Positions 53,854 to 64,000 of a stretch of 64,000 nt of DNA are shown one piece after another; position 1 is the stretch's first letter; each line of letters begins with the position of its first letter. The notes below the pieces were generated by a model. The model searched no databases. It was not told the origin of the DNA and saw nothing but the letters and a program-made list of their open reading frames with translations. The stretch covers positions 2,976,001 to 3,040,000 of the forward strand of contig NZ_FMIC01000002.1 in NCBI RefSeq assembly GCF_900091625.1, in the 5' to 3' direction. The stretch comes from Micromonospora peucetia. GTDB lineage: Bacteria; Actinomycetota; Actinomycetes; Mycobacteriales; Micromonosporaceae. The translations under genes were made by a program, and so were the position numbers.

Positions 53854-54951
53854 TCAGTGCTTGTCCTGCTCCGGGTGGGCGAAGTTCAGGTGCTCCGGAG
53901 GCAGCGGGAAGGTCACGTCGTCGCCGAACGGTGACGGCGCCGCCGCCCGGTCGAACGTGAGCTCCGTCAGCGGCAGCCTGCCGCGGTCGTCGACGGCCGG
54001 CGCGGTCGGCCTCGGCACCTCACGGTCCCAGTTGACCCCGCTCTGCGCCTGAACCTCGGCCTGCTGGTCGTGCGAACCGCCCGCGTGCGAGTGCACGCCC
54101 CCGTGGGCCGCGCTGCCGCGCACCGCACCGCTGGCGTGCCCGCTGGTCACGATGGTCTGAGGCACCTGACCCCTCCGGAAGATCTTGCTACCAAGCCACA
54201 CAAGGGGATCGTACCTGCGGTCGACGACCCGTTCCTTCATGGGGATGATCCCGTTGTCCGTGATCTTGATGTGCTCCGGGCAGACCTCGGTGCAGCACTT
54301 GGTGATGTTGCAGAATCCGAGGCCCTGCTCGGCCTGTGCGTACTCCTTGCGGTCGGTCTTCGCGTCCAGCGGGTGCATGTCCAGCTCGGCCGCCCGGATG
54401 AAGTACCGCGGCCCCGAGAACGCCTGCTTGTTCTCGTCGTGGTCACGGATGACGTGGCAGACGTTCTGGCACAGGAAGCACTCGATGCACTTGCGGAACT
54501 CCTGCGAGCGTTCCACGTCGACCTGCTGCATCCGGTAGTCGCCGGGTGCCAGGTCGGCCGGCGGCGCGAACGCCGGCGTCTCCCGGGCCTTCTCGTAGTT
54601 GAACGAGACGTCGGTGACCAGGTCCCGGATCACGGGGAAGGTGCGCAGCGGGGTGACCGTGACCGTCTCGTCCTCCGTGAAGGTGGACATCCGGGTCATG
54701 CAGCTCAGCCGCGGCTTGCCGTTGATCTCCATCGAGCAGGAGCCGCACTTGCCGGCCTTGCAGTTCCAGCGGCAGGCCAGGTCGGGGGCCTCGGTCGCCT
54801 GGAGGCGGTGGATGACGTCGAGGACGACCTCGCCCTCGTTCACCTCGACCGCGTAGTCCTGCAGGTCGCCGCCGGTCTCGTCGCCGCGCCAGATGCGGAA
54901 CTGGCGCTTCGCGCCCGGCTTGCCGGGGGCCGGGGAGTTCTGGTTACCCAT
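53854..54951 (-). CDS. sdhB: Succinate dehydrogenase iron-sulfur subunit, C-terminally extended
   Basis: Iron-sulfur subunit of complex II, 365 aa. [2Fe-2S] ligands are Cys64, Cys69, Cys72 and Cys84; the two other clusters use Cys155, 158, 161, 165 (CIECFLCQNVC) and Cys214, 220, 224 (ITKCCTEVCP). The core ends near residue 262, matching the usual ~250 aa of Sdh1-type subunits. A further ~100 residues form a low-complexity, His/Gly/Ala-rich tail (GGVHSHAGGSHDQQ) then a Pro-rich end; no function is known for this. Start ATG 54951, 4 nt after sdhA. Confidence 0.95.
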   Translation of the reverse strand: MGNQNSPAPGKPGAKRQFRIWRGDETGGDLQDYAVEVNEGEVVLDVIHRLQATEAPDLACRWNCKAGKCGSCSMEINGKPRLSCMTRMSTFTEDETVTVTPLRTFPVIRDLVTDVSFNYEKARETPAFAPPADLAPGDYRMQQVDVERSQEFRKCIECFLCQNVCHVIRDHDENKQAFSGPRYFIRAAELDMHPLDAKTDRKEYAQAEQGLGFCNITKCCTEVCPEHIKITDNGIIPMKERVVDRRYDPLVWLGSKIFRRGQVPQTIVTSGHASGAVRGSAAHGGVHSHAGGSHDQQAEVQAQSGVNWDREVPRPTAPAVDDRGRLPLTELTFDRAAAPSPFGDDVTFPLPPEHLNFAHPEQDKH

Positions 54952-54955
54952 TGCG

Positions 54956-56905
54956 TCAGCGCTCCTTCTCGGTCTCGACGTCGGCGACGTGGGCGTCGAA
55001 CTCGGCGAGTTCCTCGTCCGTGAGGTACTTGGCCAGCTCCGCGCGGTCGAAGAGGCCGATCAGCTCCGGGCGCATCTTCGGCAGCGGCTTGCGCTCCAGG
55101 CACACCGTGTCGCCGTCGAGCGAGCAGACCAGGTTGACCCGGCGCCACGTCGGGTCCATCGCCGGGTGGTCCTCCCGGGTGTGGCCGCCGCGCGACTCCC
55201 GCCGCTCCAGCGCCGCCTTCGCCGTGCACTCCGAGACCACCAGCATGTTGCGCAGGTCGAGCGCCAGGTGCCAGCCCGGGTTGTAACGCCGGCCGCCGCT
55301 CGCGCTGACCTTCGCCACCCGCTCCCGCAGCTCCGCCAGCCTGATCAGCGCGTCTTCAAGCTCGCCCTCGCGCCGGATGATGCCCACCATGTCGCCCATG
55401 ACGACCTGGAGGTCCTGCTGGAGGGTGTACGGGTTCTCGCCGGTGTCCCGCTGCAACGGCGCCAGGGCCGTCTCCACGGCGGCCTCCACGGCGGCGATGC
55501 CCACCTTCGGGCGCGCGGGGAGGCTGTCGGCGTACGAGGCGGCGTGTCCGCCCGCGCGCTTGCCGAACACCAGCAGGTCGGACAGGGAGTTGCCGCCGAG
55601 CCGGTTGGAGCCGTGCATGCCGCCGGACACCTCGCCCGCCGCGAAGAGCCCCCGCACGTGGCCGAACGCGGCCCCGCTGTCCGGGTCGACCTCGACGCCG
55701 CCCATCACGTAGTGACAGGTGGGCCCGACCTCCATCGGCTCCTTGGTGATGTCGACGTCGGCCAGCTCCTTGAACTGGTGGTACATCGACGGCAGGCGGC
55801 GGCGGATCTCCTCCGCAGGCTTGCGGGAGGCGATGTCCAGGAAGACGCCGCCCGAGGGGGTGCCCCGCCCGGCCTTGACCTCGCTGTTGATCGCCCGGGC
55901 CACCTCGTCGCGCGGCAGCAGCTCCGGCGGGCGCCGGTTGTTGTCCGGGTCGGTGTACCAGCGGTCCGCCTCCTCCTCGGTCTCCGCGTACTGCTTGCGG
56001 AAGACGTCGGGGACGTAGTCGAACATGAACCGCTTGCCGTCGGAGTTCTTCAGCACGCCGCCGTCGCCGCGCACGGACTCGGTGACCAGGATGCCCTTCA
56101 CCGACACCGGCCAGACCATGCCGGTCGGGTGGAACTGGAGGAACTCCATGTTGATCAGCGTCGCGCCGGCCCGCAGCGCCAGCGCGTGCCCGTCACCCGT
56201 GTACTCCCAGGAGTTCGAGGTGACCTTGTAGGACCGGCCGACACCGCCGGTCGCCAGCACCACCGACGGCGCCTCGAAGAGGACGAACTCGCCGGACTCC
56301 CGGTAGTAGCCGAACGCGCCGGCGACCCGGTCGCCGTCGAGCAGCAGCTCGGTGACGGTGGTCTCGGCGAAGACCTTGATCCGGGCGTCGTACGAGCCGT
56401 GGTCCCGCTTGTCCTCCTGCTGGAGGGAGACGATCTTCTGCTGGAGGGTGCGGATCAGCTCCAGGCCGGTCCGGTCGCCGACGTGTGCCAGCCGGGGATA
56501 CTCGTGGCCACCGAAGTTGCGCTGCGAGATCTTCCCGTCCTTGGTGCGGTCGAAGAGCGCGCCGTACGTCTCCAGCTCCCAGATCCGCTGCGGCGACTCC
56601 TTCGCGTGCAGCTCGGCCATCCGGAAGTTGTTGAGGAACTTGCCGCCGCGCATCGTGTCGCGGAAGTGCACCTGCCAGTTGTCCCGGCTGTTCGCGTTCC
56701 CCATGGCGGCGGCGGCCCCGCCCTCGGCCATCACCGTGTGCGCCTTGCCGAAGAGCGACTTGGAGATGATCGCGGTCTTCTTGCCGGCGAGCCGGGCCTC
56801 GATCGCCGCGCGCAGGCCGGCGCCGCCGGCCCCGATCACGACGACGTCGTAGTGGTGTCGTTCGATTCGCGTGGTGGAGCTCGTCTGGTGGTGAGGATTC
56901 GTCAT
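54956..56905 (-). CDS. sdhA: Succinate dehydrogenase flavoprotein subunit
   Basis: Flavoprotein of complex II, 649 aa. It has the FAD fold VVVIGAGGAGLRAAIEARLAG, the flavin-linking His region (SKSLFGKAHTVMAEGG), QFHPTGM with catalytic residues, and HYVMGGVEVD. It oxidises succinate to fumarate and passes electrons to the SdhB clusters. Length (649) is close to that of the mycobacterial Sdh1 flavoprotein (646 aa). It lies 13 nt downstream of the membrane anchor gene and 4 nt upstream of sdhB. Confidence 0.96.
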   Translation of the reverse strand: MTNPHHQTSSTTRIERHHYDVVVIGAGGAGLRAAIEARLAGKKTAIISKSLFGKAHTVMAEGGAAAAMGNANSRDNWQVHFRDTMRGGKFLNNFRMAELHAKESPQRIWELETYGALFDRTKDGKISQRNFGGHEYPRLAHVGDRTGLELIRTLQQKIVSLQQEDKRDHGSYDARIKVFAETTVTELLLDGDRVAGAFGYYRESGEFVLFEAPSVVLATGGVGRSYKVTSNSWEYTGDGHALALRAGATLINMEFLQFHPTGMVWPVSVKGILVTESVRGDGGVLKNSDGKRFMFDYVPDVFRKQYAETEEEADRWYTDPDNNRRPPELLPRDEVARAINSEVKAGRGTPSGGVFLDIASRKPAEEIRRRLPSMYHQFKELADVDITKEPMEVGPTCHYVMGGVEVDPDSGAAFGHVRGLFAAGEVSGGMHGSNRLGGNSLSDLLVFGKRAGGHAASYADSLPARPKVGIAAVEAAVETALAPLQRDTGENPYTLQQDLQVVMGDMVGIIRREGELEDALIRLAELRERVAKVSASGGRRYNPGWHLALDLRNMLVVSECTAKAALERRESRGGHTREDHPAMDPTWRRVNLVCSLDGDTVCLERKPLPKMRPELIGLFDRAELAKYLTDEELAEFDAHVADVETEKER

Positions 56906-56918
56906 GTCAGGGGGCCCT

Positions 56919-57740
56919 CTAGTTGATGAACCGCAGGTCGTTGATCCACTCGGCCGCGACCGCCATGACGTAGAAGTCCGTCAGGGCCAGCGTGCCGAGG
57001 GTGATCCAGGCGAGCTGCATGTGCCGGACGTTCAGGGCGGAGATGAAGGTCCAGGCCCGGTAGCGCACCGGGTGCTTGGAGAAGTGCTTGAGCCGCCCGC
57101 CGATGATGTGCCGGCACGAGTGACAGGAGATCGTGTACGCCCACAGCATGACCACGTTGACGAGCAGGATGATGTTGCCCAGCCCGAAGCCGAAGCCCTT
57201 CGGCGAGTGGAAGGCCAGGATCGCGTCCCAGGTGTTGATCAGCGAGATGATCGCGGCGGCGTAGAAGAAGTAGCGGTGCAGGTTCTGGCCGAGCAGCGGG
57301 AACCGGGTCTCGCCGCTGTAGGTCTTGTGCCCGTCCGGCACGGCGCAGGCCGGCGGCGACAGCCAGAACGACCGGTAGTACGCCTTGCGGTAGTAGTAGC
57401 AGGTGAGCCGGAACAGCAGCAGGAACGGCAGGGTCAGCGCGGCGTCCGGGATGATCCACCAGTCGGGCAGGAACCGTCCGAAGTGTGCGGCCTCCGGCAG
57501 GCACCGCTCCGTCACGCACGGGGAGTAGAACGGGGTCAGGTAGTGGAAGTCCTCGACCCAGTAGTAGTCGTGCATGAAGACCCGGACCGTCGCGTACGCG
57601 ATCCACGCGCTGAGCCCGACCACGGTGATCAGCGGGGCGAGCCACCAGCGGTCGGTACGCAACGTCTTCGCCGCGATGGCGGCGCGCGCCCGCGCGCCCC
57701 GCGGCTTGAGGGTCGGCGGCGTGGCCGACGTTGATGTCAT
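56919..57740 (-). CDS. sdhC: Succinate dehydrogenase membrane anchor (Sdh1-type cytochrome b)
   Basis: A 273-aa membrane anchor with five or six helices (ITVVGLSAWIAYATVRVFMH, TLPFLLLFRLTCYYYRKAYYR, FYAAAIISLINTWDAILAF, IILLVNVVMLWAYTISCHSCRHIIGG). Length and CHSCRH motif match the Sdh1 anchor of mycobacteria (273 aa). Several His residues could ligate heme. ATG 57740 is chosen with GGGAGA upstream; the longer frame upstream is less alike. It is first in sdhC-A-B. Confidence 0.9.
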   Translation of the reverse strand: MTSTSATPPTLKPRGARARAAIAAKTLRTDRWWLAPLITVVGLSAWIAYATVRVFMHDYYWVEDFHYLTPFYSPCVTERCLPEAAHFGRFLPDWWIIPDAALTLPFLLLFRLTCYYYRKAYYRSFWLSPPACAVPDGHKTYSGETRFPLLGQNLHRYFFYAAAIISLINTWDAILAFHSPKGFGFGLGNIILLVNVVMLWAYTISCHSCRHIIGGRLKHFSKHPVRYRAWTFISALNVRHMQLAWITLGTLALTDFYVMAVAAEWINDLRFIN

Positions 57741-58271
57741 TCGAGTCGTCTCCCTGACGGGGCCCGCACACGCGGGCGGATCAAGTTCCGGTCGGCACGC
57801 GGACCGGCGAACCCGCACCCGCTTGCCACGTCATGCGCACACCAACGACCGCGCCGACGATACGGCGCAGCTAAGTGACACACGTTACGCCGATCTCCGC
57901 GGGCCGTCCGCGCAAGGCAGTGTCCCGTGTGTCCTTGCTGGTGGGAAGCCCTGAACGATGATCGATGTCCGGATGTTAAGAACCTCACCGGACGCCTGTC
58001 CCGGGTACGGCAGCGACTCACCCGGAAGCGTCGCCGGCCGGAGTCCGCCGTGGAGGGCGTCAGGGGACGAGATGCTCCGGCCGCAACCACGGTCGCACCT
58101 GGCGTGCGAAGTGCGTGGCGTTCCAGTCGTGACCGTGGATGCGCTGGTGAGGGGTGTTCATACCCGTTGCAGAGTCGTTACGCTGTGGCCCGCTGACAGT
58201 CCCCGACATGTAGCTTATTTTCACCCTCAGTGCTTTCCTGTAAGTTCTCTTCGTCACTGAGGGAGGCGGTC
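57741..58271. other. Divergent control region between sdhCAB and second importer operon
   Basis: 530 nt without a supported gene. A candidate promoter for the importer lies at 58218-58246, flanked by a 9-bp dyad (58224-58232 and 58255-58263). I see no clear sdh promoter; GTGTGTCAC near 57881 is a possible regulator half-site only. Confidence 0.4.
58218..58246 (+). promoter_or_regulatory. Candidate promoter of second peptide importer operon
   Basis: TTTTCA (58218-58223), 17-bp spacer, TAAGTT (58241-58246). A 9-bp dyad CCCTCAGTG/CACTGAGGG brackets the -10 and could be an operator. Confidence 0.4.
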
Positions 58272-59371
58272 GTGGACAGGCCGGAGTCGGCGCCGTCCGG
58301 GAAACCGGACCGCCCCAGCATGCCGGAGCAGCGCTCCGGCCAGGACCCTTACCTGCGGGTGAGCGACCTGCGGGTCCGCTTCGACACCGAGGACGGCGTG
58401 GTGCGCGCCGTCGACGGGGTGTCGTTCGAGGTGGCCCGCGGACGCACCCTCGGTATCGTCGGCGAGTCCGGCTCGGGCAAGAGCGTCACCTCGCTGGCCA
58501 TCCTCGGGCTGCACAACGGCAAGCGGGCCGGCATCACCGGGGAGATCTCCGTCGGTGGCCGCCAGCTGGTCGGCCTGCCGGACGAGGAGGTACGCCGGCT
58601 GCGCGGCCGGGACATGGCAATGATCTTCCAGGACCCGCTGTCGGCGCTGCACCCGTACTACACGGTGGGCAAGCAGATCGTCGAGGCGTACCGGGTGCAC
58701 CACCCGAAGGCCGGCAAGCGCGAGGCCCGGCAGCGCGCGGTGGACATGCTGGGCCGGGTCGGCATCCCGCAGCCGGCCCGCCGCTTCGACCAGTACCCGC
58801 ACGAGTTCTCCGGCGGCATGCGGCAGCGGGCGATGATCGCCATGGCGCTGGTCAACGACCCGGACCTGCTGATCGCCGACGAGCCGACCACCGCCCTGGA
58901 CGTGACGGTGCAGGCGCAGATCCTCGACCTGCTCGCCGACCTCCAGGCCGAGTTCCACTCCGCGATCATCCTGATCACCCACGATCTCGGTGTGGTCAGC
59001 CAGGTCGCGGACGAGGTGCTGGTCATGTACGGCGGGCGGGCCGTCGAGCACGGCAGCGTCGAGCAGGTGCTCCGCCGGCCGCAGCACCCGTACACCTGGG
59101 GCCTGCTCTCCAGCGTGCCCTCCCTGCACGGCGACGCGGACGCGGACCTGGTGCCGATCAGGGGCAACCCGCCGAGCCTGATCAACCTGCCGTCCGGCTG
59201 CGCCTTCCACCCGCGCTGCCGGTACGCCGACCGCAACGGTGACCTGTCCCGCACGGAGGTCCCCGAGCTGCGCCCGGCAGGCGCACCCGGCCACCTGGTG
59301 GCCTGTCACCTCTCCGCCGACGACCGGACCCGGCTGTACGCGGAGGACATCGCACACGTGGGAGTGGCCCG

Positions 59372-59375
<4 letters not shown>
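58272..59375 (+). CDS. Peptide-type ABC transporter ATPase (DppD/OppD type), second system
   Basis: First gene of the second importer, 367 aa. Walker A (GESGSGKS), Q-loop ([12 protein letters not shown]), signature (FSGGMRQR), Walker B ([12 protein letters not shown]) and the C-terminal [14 protein letters not shown] motif are present. GTG 58272 has GGGAGG 5 nt upstream; residues before it in the open frame do not look native. It overlaps the next ATPase by 4 nt (GTGA). Confidence 0.93.
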
Positions 59376-60465
<1,090 letters not shown>

Positions 60466-60469
<4 letters not shown>

Positions 60470-61467
60470 GCCTGTCCCCGGTCGAGGGCACGGCGCTGGC
60501 CGAGATCGAGTCCGGCGGTGCCGACGGCGAGCAGAAGACGCTGGTCGGCCGTTCGCCCGGCCAGCTCGTCTGGAGCCGGCTGCGAGGCGACCGCACCGCC
60601 CTGGTGAGCGGCGTGGTGCTGGTCTTCTTCGTGCTGCTGGCGGTGGGTGCGCCCCTGGTCCAACGGCTCTACGGGGTGTCGCCGAACCAGCAGTTCGGCG
60701 ACCTGCTGGACAGCACCGGGATGCCGCTGGGATATGTCGGCGGGATCAGCGGCGACCACTGGTTCGGCCTGGAGCCCGGCCTGGGCCGGGACATCTTCAT
60801 CCGGATGATCTACGGCATCCGCACCTCGCTGCTGATCGCGCTCGGCGCTGCCCTGATCACCACGACGATCGGCGTGGTCCTCGGGATCATCGCCGGCTAC
60901 CTCGGCGGGGCGGTGGACGCGGTGATCAGTTGGATCACCGACGTCGCCCTGGCGATGCCGTTCCTGATCTTCGCGCTGGCCGTGGTGCCGACGTTCTCGC
61001 TGCGTTTCTACGGACCGCGCGACGAGGTGCCGACCTGGTTCGCGGTCACCACGCTGATCGTGGTCTTCACCGCGTTCGGCTGGACCGGCACCGCCCGGTT
61101 GGTCCGGGGGCAGGTGGTGTCGCTGCGCGAACGCGAGTTCGTCGAGGCGGCGAAGGCCAGTGGCGCGGGGCTCGGGCACATGCTCTTCCGGCAGCTGCTG
61201 CCGAACATCTGGGCCCCGATCCTGGTGTCGTTCTCGCTGCTGGTGCCCTCGTACGTGACCAGCGAGGCGGCGCTGTCCTTCCTCGGCGTCGGGCTGCCCG
61301 AGTCGGTGCCCAGCTTCGGCCGGATGATCTACCGGAGCATCGACTATCTGCAGACCGACGCGGCCTACGTCTTCTTCCCCGGCATCACGATCTTCGCGCT
61401 CGTGCTGGCGTTCAACCTCTTCGGCGACGCGTTGCGTGACGCGCTCGACCCGAAGTCGTCACGGTAA
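60466..61467 (+). CDS. Peptide-type ABC transporter permease (DppC/OppC type), second system
   Basis: A 333-aa permease with an N-terminal soluble tail (about 45 residues), six helices, and the EAA loop ([29 protein letters not shown]). ATG 60466 overlaps the previous stop. The [10 protein letters not shown] end is typical of the DppC group. Confidence 0.92.
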
Positions 61468-61479
61468 GGGGTTCTGCGC

Positions 61480-62466
61480 ATGGTGCGCTTCCTGCTGAAG
61501 CGGGTGCTGCTGGCGGTCTCGGTGCTGTTCGCGGTGAGTGTGGTCAGCTTCCTGCTGTTCTTCGCGCTGCCCGCCGACCCGGTGACCGGCATGTGCCCGA
61601 AGAACTGCAACGCCGAGCGACTGGAGCGGGTACGCACCGAGCTGGGGCTCAACGATCCCAAGGTGGAGCAGTACGCCAACTACATGAAGGGCATCTTCGT
61701 CGGCCGTGACCTGGGCAGTGCCCAGGGCGGCGAGTGCGCGGTGCCCTGCCTCGGCTACTCGTACGTCAACAGCGAGGCGGTCAGCGACACCTTCGCCCGG
61801 GTGCTGCCGGTGACGTTGAGCATCGTCCTGCCGGCGGCGGTGCTGTGGCTCGCCATCGGGGTGGGGCTCGGCATGGTCTCCGCCCTGCGGCGGGGTTCGC
61901 TGCTGGACCGGATCTCGATCGGCCTCACCCTGACCTTCGCCTCGCTCCAGCTCTACTTCGTCGGCGCGGTGCTGCTGCTGATCTTCGTCTACACCCTGAA
62001 GATCCTGCCCACGCCGCGGTACACGCCGCTGTTCGAGAATCCGCTGGAGTGGGCGCGGGGGCTGGTGCTGGCCTGGGTCACCCTGGCGTTGCTCTTCTCC
62101 GCGATCTACGCCCGGCTGTCCCGGGCGCAGATGCTGGAGACGCTCTCGGAGGACTACGTGCGCACCGCCCGGGCCAAGGGCATGCCGAAGCGGCAGGTGT
62201 ACGGGAGGCACGCGCTGCGCGCGGCCATCACGCCGATCGTCACCATCGCCGGTCTCGACGTGGGCACGGCGCTCGGCGGCACGGTGATCACCGAGACCAC
62301 CTTCGGCATCCAGGGGTTGGGGCGTACGGCGGTGGAGGCGGTCCGGCAGGGCGACCTGCCGACCATCATGGCCACCGTGCTGATCTCCGCGCTGTTCGTG
62401 GTCGTCGCCAACATGGTCGTCGACCTGCTCTACGCGTTCATCGACCCCCGGGTGCGTCTCGGCTGA
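61480..62466 (+). CDS. Peptide-type ABC transporter permease (DppB/OppB type), second system
   Basis: A 328-aa permease starting MVRFLLKRVLLAVSVLFAVSVVSFLLFFALPADP, with the large external loop carrying two Cys pairs (MCPKNCNAERL, GGECAVPCLG) and an EAA loop (EDYVRTARAKGMPKRQVYGRHALRAAITP). GGGGTT-type ribosome site is weak; it follows the DppC gene by 12 nt. Confidence 0.92.
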   Translation: MVRFLLKRVLLAVSVLFAVSVVSFLLFFALPADPVTGMCPKNCNAERLERVRTELGLNDPKVEQYANYMKGIFVGRDLGSAQGGECAVPCLGYSYVNSEAVSDTFARVLPVTLSIVLPAAVLWLAIGVGLGMVSALRRGSLLDRISIGLTLTFASLQLYFVGAVLLLIFVYTLKILPTPRYTPLFENPLEWARGLVLAWVTLALLFSAIYARLSRAQMLETLSEDYVRTARAKGMPKRQVYGRHALRAAITPIVTIAGLDVGTALGGTVITETTFGIQGLGRTAVEAVRQGDLPTIMATVLISALFVVVANMVVDLLYAFIDPRVRLG

Positions 62467-62575
62467 CCCGCCACGTCCCGGGTGCCGATCGTTGTGGCCC
62501 CGTTATCTGATCGAAATCTACCGACCTGGGAATCTGAGCGAAGCTTTCCTTCATCGGTGATCCGGAGGAGTGAGT

Positions 62576-64000
62576 ATGCGAGCAAGGCGCGTCACCGCCC
62601 TGGGCGGTGCGATAGCACTGATGGTCTCCCTCAGTGCGTGCAGCGAGAACACCGGCGACGACACCGGCGGCGTGGACACCACCAAGCCGCGCACCGGTGC
62701 CATCGCGACGGACCCCAAGGACTCTCTCGGCCCTGCGCCGGAGGTGTCCGGCGCGGCCAAGGGCGGCACGTTCTACATCCTGCGGGAGAACAAGATCTCC
62801 CACATGGACCCGCAGCGGATCTACTCGTTCGCCGGCCTGATGGGGAGCCAGCTCTACGCCCGCTTCCTCACCACGTTCAAGGACGACGGCAAGGGCAACG
62901 TCACCCTGGTCGGTGACCTGGCCGAGACCCCCGGCACCAACGTCAACAACGACTGCAAGGTCTGGGAGTTCAAGGTCAAGCAGGGGGTGAAGTTCGAGGA
63001 CGGCCGGCCGATCACCAGCAAGGAGCTCGCGTACGGCATCGCCCGGTCCTTCGACCCGGACCTCACCGGCGGCCCGACCTACCTGCAGGAGTGGCTGGTC
63101 GACAGCCCGCAGTACGACACCAAGTGGGACTTCAAGGCCAACAAGACGTCGCTGCCGCCGGGGCTGACCACGCCGGACGAGCGGACCCTGCGCTTCGAGT
63201 TCAACAAGCCCCGCTGTGACCTGCCGTTCGCCGTCTCGCTGCCGGCCACCGCGCCGCTGCCGGCCGACAAGGACACCGGCGTCAACCTGGACAACCAGCC
63301 GTTCTCGTCGGGCCCGTACAAGATGACCAAGCACACGCCGGGCGTCGAGATCGTGCTCGAGCGCAACGAGCACTGGGACCCGGCCACCGACGCCGTGCGC
63401 CACCAGTACCCGGACAAGTTCATCTGGTCCCTGGGCGCGGACCAGGCCGCCCAGACCAACCGGGTGCTCGCCGGCACCGGCAACGACGCCGCGGCGGTCG
63501 CCACCGGCGGTGTCCCGTCGGAGCTGATCGCCAAGGTCACCGGCGACGCCGCGCTCAAGGCGCGGATGATCGTCGCGGCCACGCCTAACGCGTACCGGCT
63601 GAGCATCAACACCACCCGGGTCACCGACCTGTCGGTGCGGCAGGCGATCAACCACGCGATCGACCGCACCAGCATCACCAAGAACCTCGGCGGCCCCTAC
63701 GGCGCCGTGCCGCTGACCACGCTGCTGCCGCCCACCACGCTCGGCTACAAGCAGTTCGACGCGTACCCGGCCGGCGACGGCGGCAACCCGGAGAAGGCCA
63801 AGGAACTGCTCGCCGGCAAGACGCAGAACCTGGTGCTGCTCACCTCCGACGTGACCAGCTCCCAGGAGCGGGCGACCCAGATCAAGAACGCGCTGGAGAA
63901 GGCCGGCTTCACCGTCACGATCAAGACGATCCCCGAGGACGGCTACCTCGACACGGTGAAGAAGAAGGACAACCCGTACGACCTCTGGGTCGACTCGTGG
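62576..64000 (+). CDS. Peptide-type ABC transporter binding lipoprotein, second system (3' part outside)
   Basis: Extracellular binding protein of the second importer; 475 codons are visible. A lipobox LSAC gives Cys22. Family-5 features are LRENKISHMDPQR, the WEFKVKQGVKFEDGRPITSKELAYG block, FSSGPYKMTKHTPG and VRQAINHAIDRTSI. ATG 62576 has GGAGGAG 5-6 nt upstream. It follows the permeases by 109 nt and is last in order (ATPases-permeases-binding protein), unlike the first system. Confidence 0.92.
   Translation, partial: MRARRVTALGGAIALMVSLSACSENTGDDTGGVDTTKPRTGAIATDPKDSLGPAPEVSGAAKGGTFYILRENKISHMDPQRIYSFAGLMGSQLYARFLTTFKDDGKGNVTLVGDLAETPGTNVNNDCKVWEFKVKQGVKFEDGRPITSKELAYGIARSFDPDLTGGPTYLQEWLVDSPQYDTKWDFKANKTSLPPGLTTPDERTLRFEFNKPRCDLPFAVSLPATAPLPADKDTGVNLDNQPFSSGPYKMTKHTPGVEIVLERNEHWDPATDAVRHQYPDKFIWSLGADQAAQTNRVLAGTGNDAAAVATGGVPSELIAKVTGDAALKARMIVAATPNAYRLSINTTRVTDLSVRQAINHAIDRTSITKNLGGPYGAVPLTTLLPPTTLGYKQFDAYPAGDGGNPEKAKELLAGKTQNLVLLTSDVTSSQERATQIKNALEKAGFTVTIKTIPEDGYLDTVKKKDNPYDLWVDSW

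Noticed and set aside
54893..56926. Plus-strand open frame antisense to sdhA (677 codons)
   Set aside because: Codon-bias shadow; the minus-strand sdhA has all catalytic motifs.

Overview
The window looks like chromosomal DNA of a high-GC actinomycete, most likely a Micromonosporaceae member (Micromonospora or a relative). The evidence is the extreme third-position G/C, many GTG starts, an actinobacterial gene order (sucCD, a DUF6350 membrane protein, purN, purH), a three-gene succinate dehydrogenase whose anchor and flavoprotein lengths resemble mycobacterial Sdh1, several palindromic intergenic repeats, and ERSE-type coding repeats. The genus is inference. No rRNA, tRNA, CRISPR array, prophage, insertion sequence or biosynthetic cluster was recognised.

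Layout. 1-2.4 kb: two M23 peptidase paralogues and a stand-alone B12-binding protein. 2.8-10.1 kb: sucCD, small membrane proteins, a DUF6350 protein and purNH. 10.1-10.4 kb: paired 67-bp palindromes between C-rich and G-rich repeats. 10.4-16.2 kb: a minus-strand peptide/nickel-type ABC importer operon with ERSE repeats at its gene junctions. 16.7-20.9 kb: folD, mdh, an MBL hydrolase and icd. 21.2-24.0 kb: galT, a DeoR regulator remnant and a sulfurylase-like/APS kinase fusion. 24.2-28.4 kb: a two-ATPase, two-permease ABC exporter operon and a membrane protein. 28.5-35 kb: valS, a secreted trypsin-like protease, an ABC ATPase remnant, and the alkylation-repair pair ogt and ada/alkA. 35-40.6 kb: EamA exporter/MarR pair, peptidase E, ychF, a second MarR protein and a lipoprotein. 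40.7-44.6 kb: MBL hydrolase, PucR regulator and FAD dehydrogenase. 44.6-53.8 kb: an accessory stretch with ynfA, Fe/Mn-SOD, small membrane proteins, methyltransferases, LysR/VOC, a NUDIX enzyme and a decayed-gene patch. 53.8-57.7 kb: sdhCAB. 58.3-64 kb: a second peptide-type ABC importer in a different gene order, running off the end.

How it fits together. The window holds five TCA-cycle functions (icd, sucCD, sdhCAB, mdh) in separate transcription units, the last steps of purine synthesis, and one-carbon folate supply (folD) for purN/purH. Two Dpp/Opp-type uptake systems suggest peptide or oligosaccharide scavenging. Regulation readable from the sequence includes many -10 hexamers placed 6-8 nt before start codons with no Shine-Dalgarno (leaderless transcripts), a Nur-like box at the SOD promoter, a MerR-type 19-bp-spacer promoter, a LysR T-N11-A site and strong hairpins between convergent genes.
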